The position numbers and the translations under genes were made by a program. Source: Bdellovibrionales bacterium (GTDB taxonomy: Bacteria > Myxococcota > XYA12-FULL-58-9 > SYDY01). From it: DNA of 41,136 nt. The notes under the pieces were generated by a model. The model was not told the origin of the DNA. It did not search any database and worked only from the letters and a program-made list of their open reading frames with translations. Position 1 is the stretch's first letter. The number at the start of each line of letters is the position of its first letter. Below, one piece after another: positions 1-7,497 of this stretch. Location: assembly GCA_005801425.1 (NCBI GenBank), contig SYDY01000084.1, positions 1 to 41,136 on the forward strand, in the 5' to 3' direction.

Positions 1-252
1 AACGCCGTTTTTCGCCACAAGGTCAGTTGTGGGGTCAGTATTTCCACCCATTTTGAGTTAATCACGCCGGCTATTGGATGTGCAGTTTTGTACATCGCCA
101 TATGTATTCAGGGAGGAATGAAGTGGCCGGTATTCGCTATTTAAGAAGTGATGTAATGCGATGTGTGGAACTGCACATGCAATACCCGGCATTATTGGTT
201 TTTATTGGTTTTATTGGTTTGTGTCTCGTCAGGTTTGTATTAGCATGTCACC
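1..252. repeat. Gene-free leader with dispersed repeat copies and a short tandem repeat
   Basis: I see no credible gene before 253. Positions 88-114 match 7264-7290 (27 nt, two mismatches). Positions 168-192 match 3180-3205 with one inserted base. Positions 194-220 hold three near-copies of ATTGGTTTT. These look like remnants of a dispersed repeat family just upstream of the first lipoprotein gene. The dispersed copies can be read directly in the sequence; their origin is not visible. Confidence 0.55.
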
Positions 253-1104
253 ATGCGTATCGCGGTTTTGTTTTTGATGGTGTTTGGCATCGCGGGCTGT
301 TCCAAAAGTGACGACCCATTAACAGAAGATTGCATGTGTGATGGGCAACTATGTCCATCATCGCACGTATGCCGCGAAGCATCAGGCGATTGTGATGTGG
401 CCGAAACCTGCACGGGTGCCGCCGCCGCATGTCCATCAGACGCTGCATTGGTAAGCGGCAGCTTCTGTTGGTCAGAAGCAAGCGCAAGCTATTATGCAAG
501 CACATGCAATGGGACTGATATAACATGCACGGCGACGAGTAGCGGCACAGCTTTTAGCTTCGTAAAAGACGTCAACAACAGCTACATTCTCCCCGACTCT
601 CACCCCTTATTCTTCTCCACAGTCACCACGTATGATGGCAATTTGGGTGGCCGTGCTGGTGCTGATGCAAAATGCCAGGCAGAAGCTGCCAAATACAATT
701 TGGGCGGGATTTTTAAGGCATTTTTGGCGATTGCAAATCTTAACAACGATGGATATCTCGCCCCGCCGGACTTGATGGCGCAAGACTATTACAACTTGTC
801 CAACACGAAGACTGTCGGATTTGATCAAGACAACGTGATTAATTACTGGGGCACCTTGTCGAATACCGGTACTTCATTCATGTTCCCCAACGGGAGTGCT
901 GTTGAGGAGGATATGGTTTTCCATTGGGTAGGCCTCGATAACTTCTTATTAATTTACAACAGCCCCCCAAAAACCGATAGCGAGATCCGCACATGCGCTC
1001 AGTGGACATCTACCGGGGATGGCCGGGTGGTAACCCAAGAGGGGGCATTTACCACAAAGGGCTGCTCGAACACCCTCCCGCTCCTCTGCTTTCAAGTGCA
1101 GTAG
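253..1104 (+). CDS. Secreted lipoprotein with disintegrin-like Cys segment and DUF1554-type domain
   Basis: 283 residues. The N-terminus MRIAVLFLMVFGIAGC is a lipoprotein signal peptide with lipobox IAGC, so the mature protein should be lipidated at Cys16 and exported. Residues about 26-100 are cysteine-rich, and CDVAETCTG followed by CPSDA resembles the disintegrin-like cysteine pattern common in deltaproteobacterial surface proteins. From about residue 125 the motif GNLGGRAGADAKCQAEA, then FKAFLA, matches the DUF1554 family (PF07588), known mainly from Leptospira and deltaproteobacterial exported proteins. The C-terminus (CAQWTSTGDG, then CSNTLPLLCF) fits the end of that domain. The biochemical function of the family is unknown. 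The ribosome-binding site is weak, but the signal peptide supports the start. Domain call: fairly sure. Role at the cell surface: inferred. Confidence 0.82.
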   Translation: MRIAVLFLMVFGIAGCSKSDDPLTEDCMCDGQLCPSSHVCREASGDCDVAETCTGAAAACPSDAALVSGSFCWSEASASYYASTCNGTDITCTATSSGTAFSFVKDVNNSYILPDSHPLFFSTVTTYDGNLGGRAGADAKCQAEAAKYNLGGIFKAFLAIANLNNDGYLAPPDLMAQDYYNLSNTKTVGFDQDNVINYWGTLSNTGTSFMFPNGSAVEEDMVFHWVGLDNFLLIYNSPPKTDSEIRTCAQWTSTGDGRVVTQEGAFTTKGCSNTLPLLCFQVQ

Positions 1105-1162
1105 CCTTGATAAGAGGTGAATCCTTCATCTGGTTTGTCACCGTTCATGTTAAACTACTTCC

Positions 1163-1557
1163 GTGACCCAGCAGCATCTCCGTTTGCTCTTTACAAAGCT
1201 TCGCAAAAACAGATCAGGGGCGCTCCTCGCGCTCATGGCCCTGGCGTTGTGCCTGGCCGCTTGTGATGACGAAGAGGGTTGGCGTTACGTGCACCCGAAG
1301 CGGTCATGATCACCGCCGCCAATCCATGGGAGAGCAGCTTTGGAGTTAGTTATGATCCAACGTTGCGCGTGTGGTTGGCAGATAAGTTTAGCCAAGCATT
1401 GGTTATTTTGTTGGGATCCGGTCACGAAGGATCGATCGCGGATCTCTATCACGATTTGTATCTCGCGGTTTCCGGCTCCCACGTCTCAATCTACAACACC
1501 GAGCGTTTTACCAATGTGCGTAGCAGCCCTGCGCAGGAATTTTTTAATGTAAACTGA
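1163..1557 (+). pseudogene. Frameshifted small lipoprotein gene
   Basis: A GTG at 1163 opens a reading frame giving a basic N-terminus, a hydrophobic segment and the lipobox LAAC (LALCLAACDDEEG), a classic lipoprotein signal. This frame stops at TGA 1307-1309. The adjacent frame, open from about 1270, continues as 90 plausible residues (PEAVMITAANPW ... SPAQEFFNVN) to a stop at 1557. The signal peptide and the body therefore lie in different frames, and the switch point is between about 1270 and 1306. The simplest reading is one lipoprotein of about 130 residues broken by a one-base indel. I recognise no family. The alternative is a sequencing error that hides an intact gene. Confidence 0.6.
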
Positions 1558-1577
1558 ATTTTTAAAAGGACTTTGCT

Positions 1578-1988
1578 ATGAATTGGTTTCTATGGGTTAC
1601 AATTTTCTTTGGCGTTGGTGTTTTGGCTTGCAGCAATGACAACACAACTTCAGGTCTGCATGGTGCCGGTAGCACTTTGGACTCTCTCACCACCGCGGAT
1701 CGCACCGAGCTGTGCACATGGCTTATCGATCAAGGAAGTGTGGACGGCACCTGGACGTGTCAAAACAACAGCAATGCAAGCAGGTCTGAGTTGATTGCAG
1801 ATTGCAGCGTCGATGGCTGGTGGGTGGATTGTGCGGTCGATGACGTGGTCGCCTGTGCGGAGTCGGCACCTGGGCTTTATTGCGGCATGTCCTCTACCGA
1901 TACGCCAGCGTGCAATTCCATCGCGACATGCGTGTCAAGCTTGGCTGCACCGTCAAATGGTGGGTCCTGCGCGAGTTGTCACCAATAA
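1578..1988 (+). CDS. Small cysteine-rich lipoprotein
   Basis: 136 residues, preceded by AAAAGGAC at a sensible distance from the ATG. The N-terminus has a hydrophobic stretch ending in the lipobox VLAC (Cys18), so it is probably a lipoprotein. The mature part has about ten further cysteines with regular spacing, suggesting disulfide-stabilised folding outside the cytoplasm. The protein ends CASCHQ, which formally contains a CxxCH haem-c motif, but at the extreme C-terminus with no axial-ligand context; I do not claim haem binding. No family recognised. It follows another, broken, lipoprotein gene by about 20 bases and may share a transcript with it. Confidence 0.75.
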   Translation: MNWFLWVTIFFGVGVLACSNDNTTSGLHGAGSTLDSLTTADRTELCTWLIDQGSVDGTWTCQNNSNASRSELIADCSVDGWWVDCAVDDVVACAESAPGLYCGMSSTDTPACNSIATCVSSLAAPSNGGSCASCHQ

Positions 1989-1994
1989 TGATGA

Positions 1995-2245
1995 TGGGGT
2001 CAAACCGAACCTGAACATTGGTTACTAAATGACCATGTTTTGCTGAATGGTAAAAAGATTGATGTTAGCAAAGAGGAAGCCATGGGCTATTTTCCTGCGG
2101 TCATATTACGAAAAAAAACATCAAAAAGGTAGATCTTGGCGACGCATTGATCGATCAGATCCCACCGGGTGTTGCTGTTGCTTTTCTCGGTTTTCTGCGA
2201 AACCTTTCAGGGCACAGCCTTACACACCAGGCAGTGTTTAATTAA
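1995..2245 (+). pseudogene. Decayed gene fragment with A-run frameshift
   Basis: Two consecutive stretches in different frames read as one protein-like sequence. The first runs from 1995 to a TAG at 2130 (contains DHVLLNGKKIDVSKEEAM and GYFPAVILRKKTSK). The second runs from about 2126 to TAA 2243-2245 (KVDLGDALIDQIPPGVAVAF, then LGFLRNLSGHSLTHQ). The switch lies at the A-rich stretch 2111-2127. There is no start codon in the first part. It looks like the C-terminal half of a lost gene. No family recognised. Confidence 0.45.
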
Positions 2246-2468
2246 CGAAAAATGTCGATACCTGGCACCCATATTCCACCTGCGCCGAATTGCGCTTGCT
2301 CCATGGAGTTGAGATCGAGGGAACGCTTCGGGTGACGGCGGTACGAGCGTCGGAGCTCGGGACAACGCCGCATCGACCGGCGCATTTCTTCAATTTCAAA
2401 ACAAACGAGCATACACTCGCAAAAATGGTTAGGCGCCTCGCGTTTACGCGCATTCAATGGAGTACCTC

Positions 2469-3023
2469 GTGACGCAACGGCGACTCGCTCTCATGGGAGT
2501 TTGTGTGTTTGCTTCTTTGAGTTGTAGCGTAAGTGATTCGACGGGCGTTGAAGAGTGGTCGTGGATTGGCGCAGGCGAAGGAACGTATTGGTACGTCCCC
2601 GAAGAGAGTCTCCAGGCGATCACGTGGGATCCCTACTCGCCGTCTGACTACACTTTCATCGATGATCAAACGGTCTGGCACATTGAATATTACGACAATG
2701 GATATCTCGCTGGACCAGTCGTGGTGAAGTTCGAAGGATATCCACGCTCGTGCCAATATATGATTGGTTCGGTGGCTCCTGATGGTGAAGTGCATGTGTC
2801 CTTCACGTCGCTCGAGGAGATGCCTTCCATCACGACCGGAACCGGCCACATGGTGCGCGAAGAGGGCAGCTTTGCGTTCAGCATGCAGATGGCATCCGGA
2901 AATGCATCTGTCCAAGTCGCACATTGGGCGATCATGCGAAAATGCACCCCCGACCAAGACTGTTGGGACGACATTCCAGGTTCCGATGCCACGATTTCCG
3001 AGCTCCTCGCTTCCTGCGAATGA
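2469..3023 (+). CDS. Hypothetical lipoprotein
   Basis: 184 residues from the GTG at 2469 (an ATG at 2457 is in frame). I prefer the GTG because it gives a compact signal peptide, MTQRRLALMGVCVFASLSC, with lipobox SLSC. The mature part is rich in aromatic and acidic residues and is probably beta-structured (WSWIGAGEGTYWYVPEE). Two cysteine pairs lie near the end (CTPDQDCWDD and the terminal CE). No family recognised. It is separated from the preceding gene remnant by about 220 bases in which I see nothing. Probable location: periplasm or cell surface, inferred from the signal. Confidence 0.72.
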   Translation: MTQRRLALMGVCVFASLSCSVSDSTGVEEWSWIGAGEGTYWYVPEESLQAITWDPYSPSDYTFIDDQTVWHIEYYDNGYLAGPVVVKFEGYPRSCQYMIGSVAPDGEVHVSFTSLEEMPSITTGTGHMVREEGSFAFSMQMASGNASVQVAHWAIMRKCTPDQDCWDDIPGSDATISELLASCE

Positions 3024-3058
3024 TCTTAGCGCACGAGCTCGGTTGCGTACGTGGTTAT

Positions 3059-3205
3059 TTCAAACTCGGGGTCATGTGTTGCGGTTTCTGTCTCGTTATA
3101 TCAACTGGCTTTGAGCCACTATGAAATTAATGCATGGGTACATAATCCGCAACATCGCAACATATGACCCCGAGTTTTTGAACTGCACATTGCAATACCC
3201 GGCAT
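3059..3205. repeat. Inverted repeat pair plus dispersed repeat copy
   Basis: The left arm at 3059-3082 contains ACTCGGGGTCATGTGTTGCG. The right arm at 3156-3182 is its near-perfect reverse complement (CGCAACATATGACCCCGAGT), with about 70 bases between. Directly after it, 3180-3205 repeats 168-192. A degenerate third copy of the left arm, including the following TTCTG...TCAAC, lies near 5405-5475. The arrangement resembles REP or BIME-type palindromic elements, or the ends of a small non-autonomous transposon. I see no gene between 3024 and 3328. Confidence 0.55.
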
Positions 3206-3328
3206 GATTTCCTTGATTTCTCTAGTCATTTATCTCCTGAAAATTTCAGGAGATGGTTGTAAAATTGCATCTTTGGCGCGAAAACGTGCACCGGGAAAAT
3301 CGTAGTTCCATAATAGGAATATAAAATA

Positions 3329-4556
3329 ATGGCTTCTGGACTCTCCACAAAATCTCTGGGTACTTCGTTCGGTGTAGAGGGGGGGGGACACATCTTCCGC
3401 ACAGACCACATTCCAGATAGCATCGACCTCTGTAGGGACTACGCTCGGTCCTTCTGAGCAGGCTATTCGAGATACCGTTGATGATCTCCTTGAACAGTCA
3501 CCACGCTTTTTTCATGCCTTGTTAAGCAAGTATGTCGATAAAGGTATTGATGAACACCAAGCGCTTCTCGATCCAGAGATTAGAGCGTTTGTTGCCCAAT
3601 CCGGCTTGCATGCTCGGCTTACCCATCGTCTCAAAGCATTGGATGCTGATGGTAAGACAGCAGTATATGCTGTGCTGTTTGCCGCGGATAAAGGGGATCG
3701 GCAATTAGATCATCTCCTCCAGAATTCCCCATACTTAGATTTTGCGCTAGGACAGGCGAAGCGTCTGCGTGACAAGTGTGCTATCGATCGGAGCCAGCAT
3801 TTACCGCCAGAGTGTCCACTCTCTTCTAAATCTCGGACTTGGATGCTCACAAGCGGTCTACGACCCAATACTGTGGGTACTATCGCATGGACGCCGCAGT
3901 TGGCACATCACGGTTTAACGGCATTGATGATCGAGGAGTCACGGCGCTATGTTGACCCAGAAAAGCATGCAGAAGGTGTCCAGAAATTTGCGGTCACTAA
4001 ATTTCGCGCGAGACATCATGCCTGGGAACATGTGAGCATCAGTCATGAAAGTCCTGGAATTGTTAATGTCGTTTTGGGAGAGGTTCCTGTATCCTGTTGT
4101 CTCTCGGGTGAACTTGTGGAAGGCATGGCCGACAAGGTTTGGTGCCATAGCGCATCTCGGCGTTTGTTGTCTTCGTTGATTGATCCTATAGCGCAGCGCC
4201 GTCGGTGGGTTGTTTCAGACGGCGTCCCGCTTGGTTGCCTCGGTGTTTGTGCCTCGGAGTATGATTCTCAATACTTAGCAATGGAAGCATGGGCAAGTAA
4301 TAGGCCACTGGCTATGGAGGGTAACCTCGAAATTACAAGTCCAAAATCACTGCCTGAAGTTCTCTTGCGCGCAGATCGTGCACTTCTGGAACATGTATGT
4401 GAGGTTCCTCAAATTCGAGAAAAATTTGTGAGAGTTGAGAGACCTGCGTTGCATTATGCTTCCCGTGAACTTCTTGAACCATTGCCTTCGCTGCTTCTTC
4501 TTATTGATCATATTTTTAATGCGCATATTCGAGCTCGCAGTCATGATAGCGAATGA
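3329..4556 (+). CDS. Orphan cytoplasmic protein gene, candidate phase-variable, OFF by frame in this sequence
   Basis: The body reads from the G tract (3379-3387) to the TAA at 4556. An ORF call from TTG 3519 would give 345 residues, but the open frame extends upstream to 3378 with protein-like sequence (GPSEQAIRDTVDDLLEQSPR). An ATG at 3329, with AGGA about 14 bases before it, opens the frame MASGLSTKSLGTSFGVEGGG that enters the tract. With eight G the two join into about 408 residues. The protein has no signal peptide and no obvious membrane segment. It is predicted soluble with several Cys and His. I do not recognise a family. Its 3' end lies ten bases before the target-site duplication of a 68-bp inverted-repeat element that may serve as terminator. 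Translation from the internal TTG remains possible. Confidence 0.65.
3379..3387 (+). repeat. Homopolymeric G9 tract inside a coding sequence
   Basis: Nine consecutive G. The frame entering from the ATG at 3329 runs into a stop at TGA 3455-3457. The frame that carries the long downstream gene is open back to 3378, exactly at the tract. Loss of one G, or gain of two, would join the two frames. Confidence 0.75.
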
Positions 4557-4566
4557 TAAATTTTAT

Positions 4567-4642
4567 CTAGGGCGTGTCATCATTTACCAACGCTGCCCCA
4601 TTTGAGGCTATTTTTGGGCCTCACAATGATGACACGCCCTAG
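4567..4642. mobile_element. 68-bp MITE (family A, deleted form) with CTAG target duplication
   Basis: The element spans 4571-4638. It begins GGCGTGTCATCATT and ends with the exact reverse complement AATGATGACACGCC. It is flanked by CTAG at 4567-4570 and 4639-4642, a perfect 4-bp target-site duplication of the YTAR type used by many IS5-family transposases. The interior matches the left part of the larger copy at 21028-21186 as far as CCTCAC and then jumps to the right end, so it looks like an internally deleted derivative. It lies between convergent genes and can fold into a hairpin that could terminate both. Confidence 0.8.
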
Positions 4643-5085
4643 CATCGTTCTGCCCCATCTCGGCGCAATACGTGCAGACGTTCAAGCCATTGGAAACCGG
4701 ACATGCCCAAAAACATGGAACTGCTGAACACTATCGCTGGTAGTGCACCCGATGTGATGGCAACAATACCTGGACCGGGGCAATAGCCCCCGAGTCCCCA
4801 ACCTATTCCAAAAATCGTCGAATCAATCAGCAGGCGAGGTGTCACATCACGACGTGTCGGAATGTGAAAGTGTTTACCAAATATGGGGCTGCGTCGGCGT
4901 ATGATATAACGATAAAATACAAAGTGTACAGCAATAGCGCCGGCGATCACAAAAGTAAGGCTCGGATCCCAATGACCGCCGATGTCTAAGAAACCGATCA
5001 CCTTGTTGGCATTGAGCATACCAGCGATCCCCAGCCCAATTGCGAACAGCAGTCCGGAGATAAAACTCGATACAGCTATTTTCAC
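4639..5085 (-). CDS. YeeE/YedE-family (DUF6691) membrane protein, sulfur transport half
   Basis: 148 residues, typical length for the second half of split YeeE/YedE transporters, which carry thiosulfate or related sulfur compounds across the inner membrane. Hydrophobic segments include SFISGLLFAIGLGIAGML at the start, a conserved FLD with NKVIGFLDIGG, WDPSLTF, and the hallmark GGYCPGPG at about residue 104. The essential-type Cys of that motif is present. The stop codon TAG is formed by the CTAG target duplication of the adjacent MITE, so the insertion sits exactly at the gene end without altering the protein. The start is next to the stop of the degraded first half (5095-5376). Whether the surviving half works alone is unknown. 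Confidence 0.85.
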   Translation of the reverse strand: MKIAVSSFISGLLFAIGLGIAGMLNANKVIGFLDIGGHWDPSLTFVIAGAIAVHFVFYRYIIRRRSPIFGKHFHIPTRRDVTPRLLIDSTIFGIGWGLGGYCPGPGIVAITSGALPAIVFSSSMFLGMSGFQWLERLHVLRRDGAERC

Positions 5086-5094
5086 GGTGCACTC

Positions 5095-5376
5095 CTATAC
5101 AGCCATAAATAGTCCGGCCAGTGCAATCACACTTAACGAACGATCAATAGGGATTTGAATGCTTGCGGGGGCGAGCCATGTGAGTAGAAGACCGCCGAGA
5201 AGTAATCCTGCAATAAACGCGATTCGCCAGGCTTTGTCTTATGTTTTTGGGTCGATGATACCTCCAATAATGCCGCTGATACCGGATATACGGCCCACAA
5301 GATAAAGCAACAGCGATGCGGCTGCGCCAATGGTCGCACTGCCAAGCAATGCCATGCCAATAGATATAATCATCAT
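5095..5376 (-). pseudogene. Degraded first half of a YeeE/YedE sulfur transporter
   Basis: From ATG 5376, preceded by GAGGTATC, the frame reads MMIISIGMALLGSATIGAAA and GRISGISGIIGGIIDPKT, typical of the YeeE N-terminus. It then meets an in-frame TAA at 5241-5239. After the stop the same frame continues as good membrane sequence (WRIAFIAGLLLGGLLLTWL ... SVIALAGLFMAV) to TAG at 5097-5095. It ends just where family members normally carry the conserved GSGCTSGHG region, so the usual C-terminal part is also missing. A nonsense mutation plus a truncation indicate decay. Context: it directly precedes its intact partner gene. Confidence 0.75.
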
Positions 5377-5404
5377 GATACCTCATGCCTGTATTTTGCA
5401 GCTC

Positions 5405-5475
5405 GCGGGGTCATATGCATTCGTGGGGTCATATATTGAGATGTTGTGGCTTCTGCTTTGCTGTGTCAACGGCAT
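5405..5475. repeat. Degenerate GGGGTCAT repeat
   Basis: Contains two GGGGTCATAT units followed by TGTTGTGGCTTCTG and TGTCAACGGC. This resembles the left arm of the inverted repeat at 3059-3113 (GGGGTCATGTGTTGCGG, then TTCTG, then TCAACTGGC). The match is imperfect. It lies between the YeeE remnant and the CAP-domain gene. Confidence 0.4.
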
Positions 5476-5558
5476 TGATTTTAAATCTGTGCGCGTTTGC
5501 TTTGACTCGCCGTCCGGGTAGAAGAAAGTTTCATGACTTGATACACGTTTTTTTTGGG

Positions 5559-7160
5559 TCACTCGACATCGCATTTGCACGTGTTGCAATTCCTTTCATC
5601 GTTAATGATGAATGCCTTTTCATTATTGCATATTTTTATGCATTTGGCATTTGTGAGATTCATGCTTGCTTTAGAGCAACTTCCACAGACACATGATTTA
5701 CATTGATTGCTATCTTCACTGAATTTTCCTAAGAAAAAAGGTCCACTGATATCTGACTTGCAAATCTTCTTGCATGTTTTTGCATTTACAATTTGATTGC
5801 TGGGGCAAGCACTGCATGCGCATTCTTGGCATCCATTGTCGGTTGTTGTGTAGTCGCCTAAAAAATACTGTTTTGAACTTTCGCAACTTGTTTTACATGC
5901 ATCGGATGTAGGTGGATTTTCTGAAGGACAAGCACCACAAGCACATTGCATGCAACCGTATTCATCATTAATATATTTTTCTAAAAAATAGGGTGTGCTT
6001 TCATTGTGTTGGCAGATGTCTTCACAAAGGTTCATCGCAGGAGGTTCGTCACATCTTACTTTGAATGATGCATAGTCTTCTTGCCTTAACTTCGGAAGTT
6101 CGGCGATAAATTCATCTTTTGCTTTACTGTTAACGATAATGTTTTTGTACCAATAGTTCACTTTATGCGTCTTAAATGGGGCATCATACTTGTCTGAACC
6201 TTCAATAAAAAATTCTATTTCTGTTTTGTCTTTGGGATACATCCAATTAAATCTTGGAAGGTAAAAAACAATCGAAGTCTCTCCATAGAATGGTATTGCT
6301 ATATTTGTGACTTTAAATGGGAAAGGGACCCCATCTTGCAATACTGTAATTTTTGCATTCTCAAATGATGTGTTTTGACAACTAAAACTAAATCGATCGC
6401 TTTGAAATAAAGCAGAGGAGAAGTATCCTGGAGGTGGCCACGCGACACATTCTGGTGTTTTGGGCCGTGGAGGGATGGGCTCCAATTTTGAGGGAACCCA
6501 CCATATCGCACATGAAGCAGATGACCCGTTGGTCGCGTAACATCCTGTCCCAATCTCTTTCACTCGATTCGCAAGCAGCGCTCTTCGATGTCCGACTTCT
6601 TCGTTGAACGCGCTAGAATCATTGATGAGACCTAGAACTGCATACATTATCGAATATCCCATGTTGAGCGCTGAATTTTTTGCCCCCTCAGCTGCTTCTT
6701 CAGAATAGCATCGATAGGTGCTCAATATGTCATGGGACAAAGCGCCCAATTTAGTCATGACCTCTGCGGCCTTCAATGATTTTCTCGATAAATCAAGATT
6801 ATTTGTCACCGTTGGAAGTCCAACCAATCGCCTGCAGATATTGACTTGTTTGGTCATGAACTCATGAAGGGGTGGATTGGGTGTAAAATCTTCGATGCAT
6901 GAATTGGGATCACCTGCAATACTAGAACTTTTAAAATCACCTATATCAAAAAAGCAATGTGTGGTTTCTATGACTGTTTGCGCATCGCCTGTGTCTATGG
7001 GTTGAGTATCCAAACAAAAATCAGAGAGGGAAGAACTGCTTTCTTCTATTTCGTTGTGAATTTTTTCGATGTGATCTACGGCGCATGCTTGGATAAAATT
7101 AGAGCCACTAAGAATTAAACAAAAATAGATGTTTAAACTCAAAAATTTGATTTTATTCAT
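5559..7160 (-). CDS. Secreted CAP/SCP-domain protein with C-terminal cysteine-rich repeats
   Basis: 533 residues from the ATG at 7160, chosen over one 33 bases upstream because GGGGGAGG precedes it at ideal spacing. The signal peptide MNKIKFLSLNIYFCLILSGS ends in FIQAC, a possible lipobox, so the protein is exported and perhaps lipidated. The first half carries a CAP (SCP/PR1/allergen V5) domain: LKAAEVMTKLGALSHD, then NEEVGHRRALLANRVKEIGTGCY, the conserved HRR..L..R..EIG.G block. The last ~140 residues are about four repeats of roughly 40 residues (YGCMQCACGACPS, NGCQECACSACPS, NQCKSCVCGSCS), reminiscent of antistasin-like small disulfide domains. CAP proteins bind lipids or act as secreted effectors; the role here is open. 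Base composition looks more AT-rich than its neighbours, possibly a sign of transfer. Confidence 0.8.
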   Translation of the reverse strand: MNKIKFLSLNIYFCLILSGSNFIQACAVDHIEKIHNEIEESSSSLSDFCLDTQPIDTGDAQTVIETTHCFFDIGDFKSSSIAGDPNSCIEDFTPNPPLHEFMTKQVNICRRLVGLPTVTNNLDLSRKSLKAAEVMTKLGALSHDILSTYRCYSEEAAEGAKNSALNMGYSIMYAVLGLINDSSAFNEEVGHRRALLANRVKEIGTGCYATNGSSASCAIWWVPSKLEPIPPRPKTPECVAWPPPGYFSSALFQSDRFSFSCQNTSFENAKITVLQDGVPFPFKVTNIAIPFYGETSIVFYLPRFNWMYPKDKTEIEFFIEGSDKYDAPFKTHKVNYWYKNIIVNSKAKDEFIAELPKLRQEDYASFKVRCDEPPAMNLCEDICQHNESTPYFLEKYINDEYGCMQCACGACPSENPPTSDACKTSCESSKQYFLGDYTTTDNGCQECACSACPSNQIVNAKTCKKICKSDISGPFFLGKFSEDSNQCKSCVCGSCSKASMNLTNAKCIKICNNEKAFIINDERNCNTCKCDVE

Positions 7161-7497
7161 AGCGCCTCCCCCTAGACCCTTGATGAAAAACAATAATTCT
7201 TAATGATATATTAACATACGAAGGGAATTCGTGCCGTCAGAAATCGGGAAATCGAGCCGGGCATTGTACATCGCCATATATCTTCAGGGATGTCGCGAAT
7301 CAGGCAGAGGACGACGAAGCACACGGTAGTGACTCGAACAAAACATCTATCCATCTCAAAACAAAGAACGTTTCTCGACGAACTAAAAACACCAATACAA
7401 AATAAGCTTTCATCCTATTGCTGAACGAAATAAGTGCAAATGATAATTGGGCCAGCGGGCCGGCGGTGATCTAAAAAATAAAGAAGTGAATACCTAG
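7161..7497. repeat. Gene-free stretch with a second copy of the 88-114 repeat
   Basis: No gene recognised. Positions 7264-7290 (TTGTACATCGCCATATATCT and onward) match 88-114 with two mismatches. The stretch is the upstream region of the CAP-domain gene on the left and leads into a MITE on the right. Confidence 0.5.

Noticed and set aside
1967-1985. CASCH motif at the end of the lipoprotein at 1578-1988 as a cytochrome c haem site
   Set aside because: It is at the extreme C-terminus with only Gln after it and no possible distal Met/His region; the protein is cysteine-rich throughout.
2238-2453. Overlapping open frames on both strands in the gap before the lipoprotein at 2469
   Set aside because: No homology, signal or ribosome site, and several competing frames; probably chance in a GC-richer patch.
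5133-5360. Minus-strand open frame of 75 codons over the YeeE remnant
   Set aside because: The composition is not protein-like, and the adjacent frame carries clear YeeE sequence.
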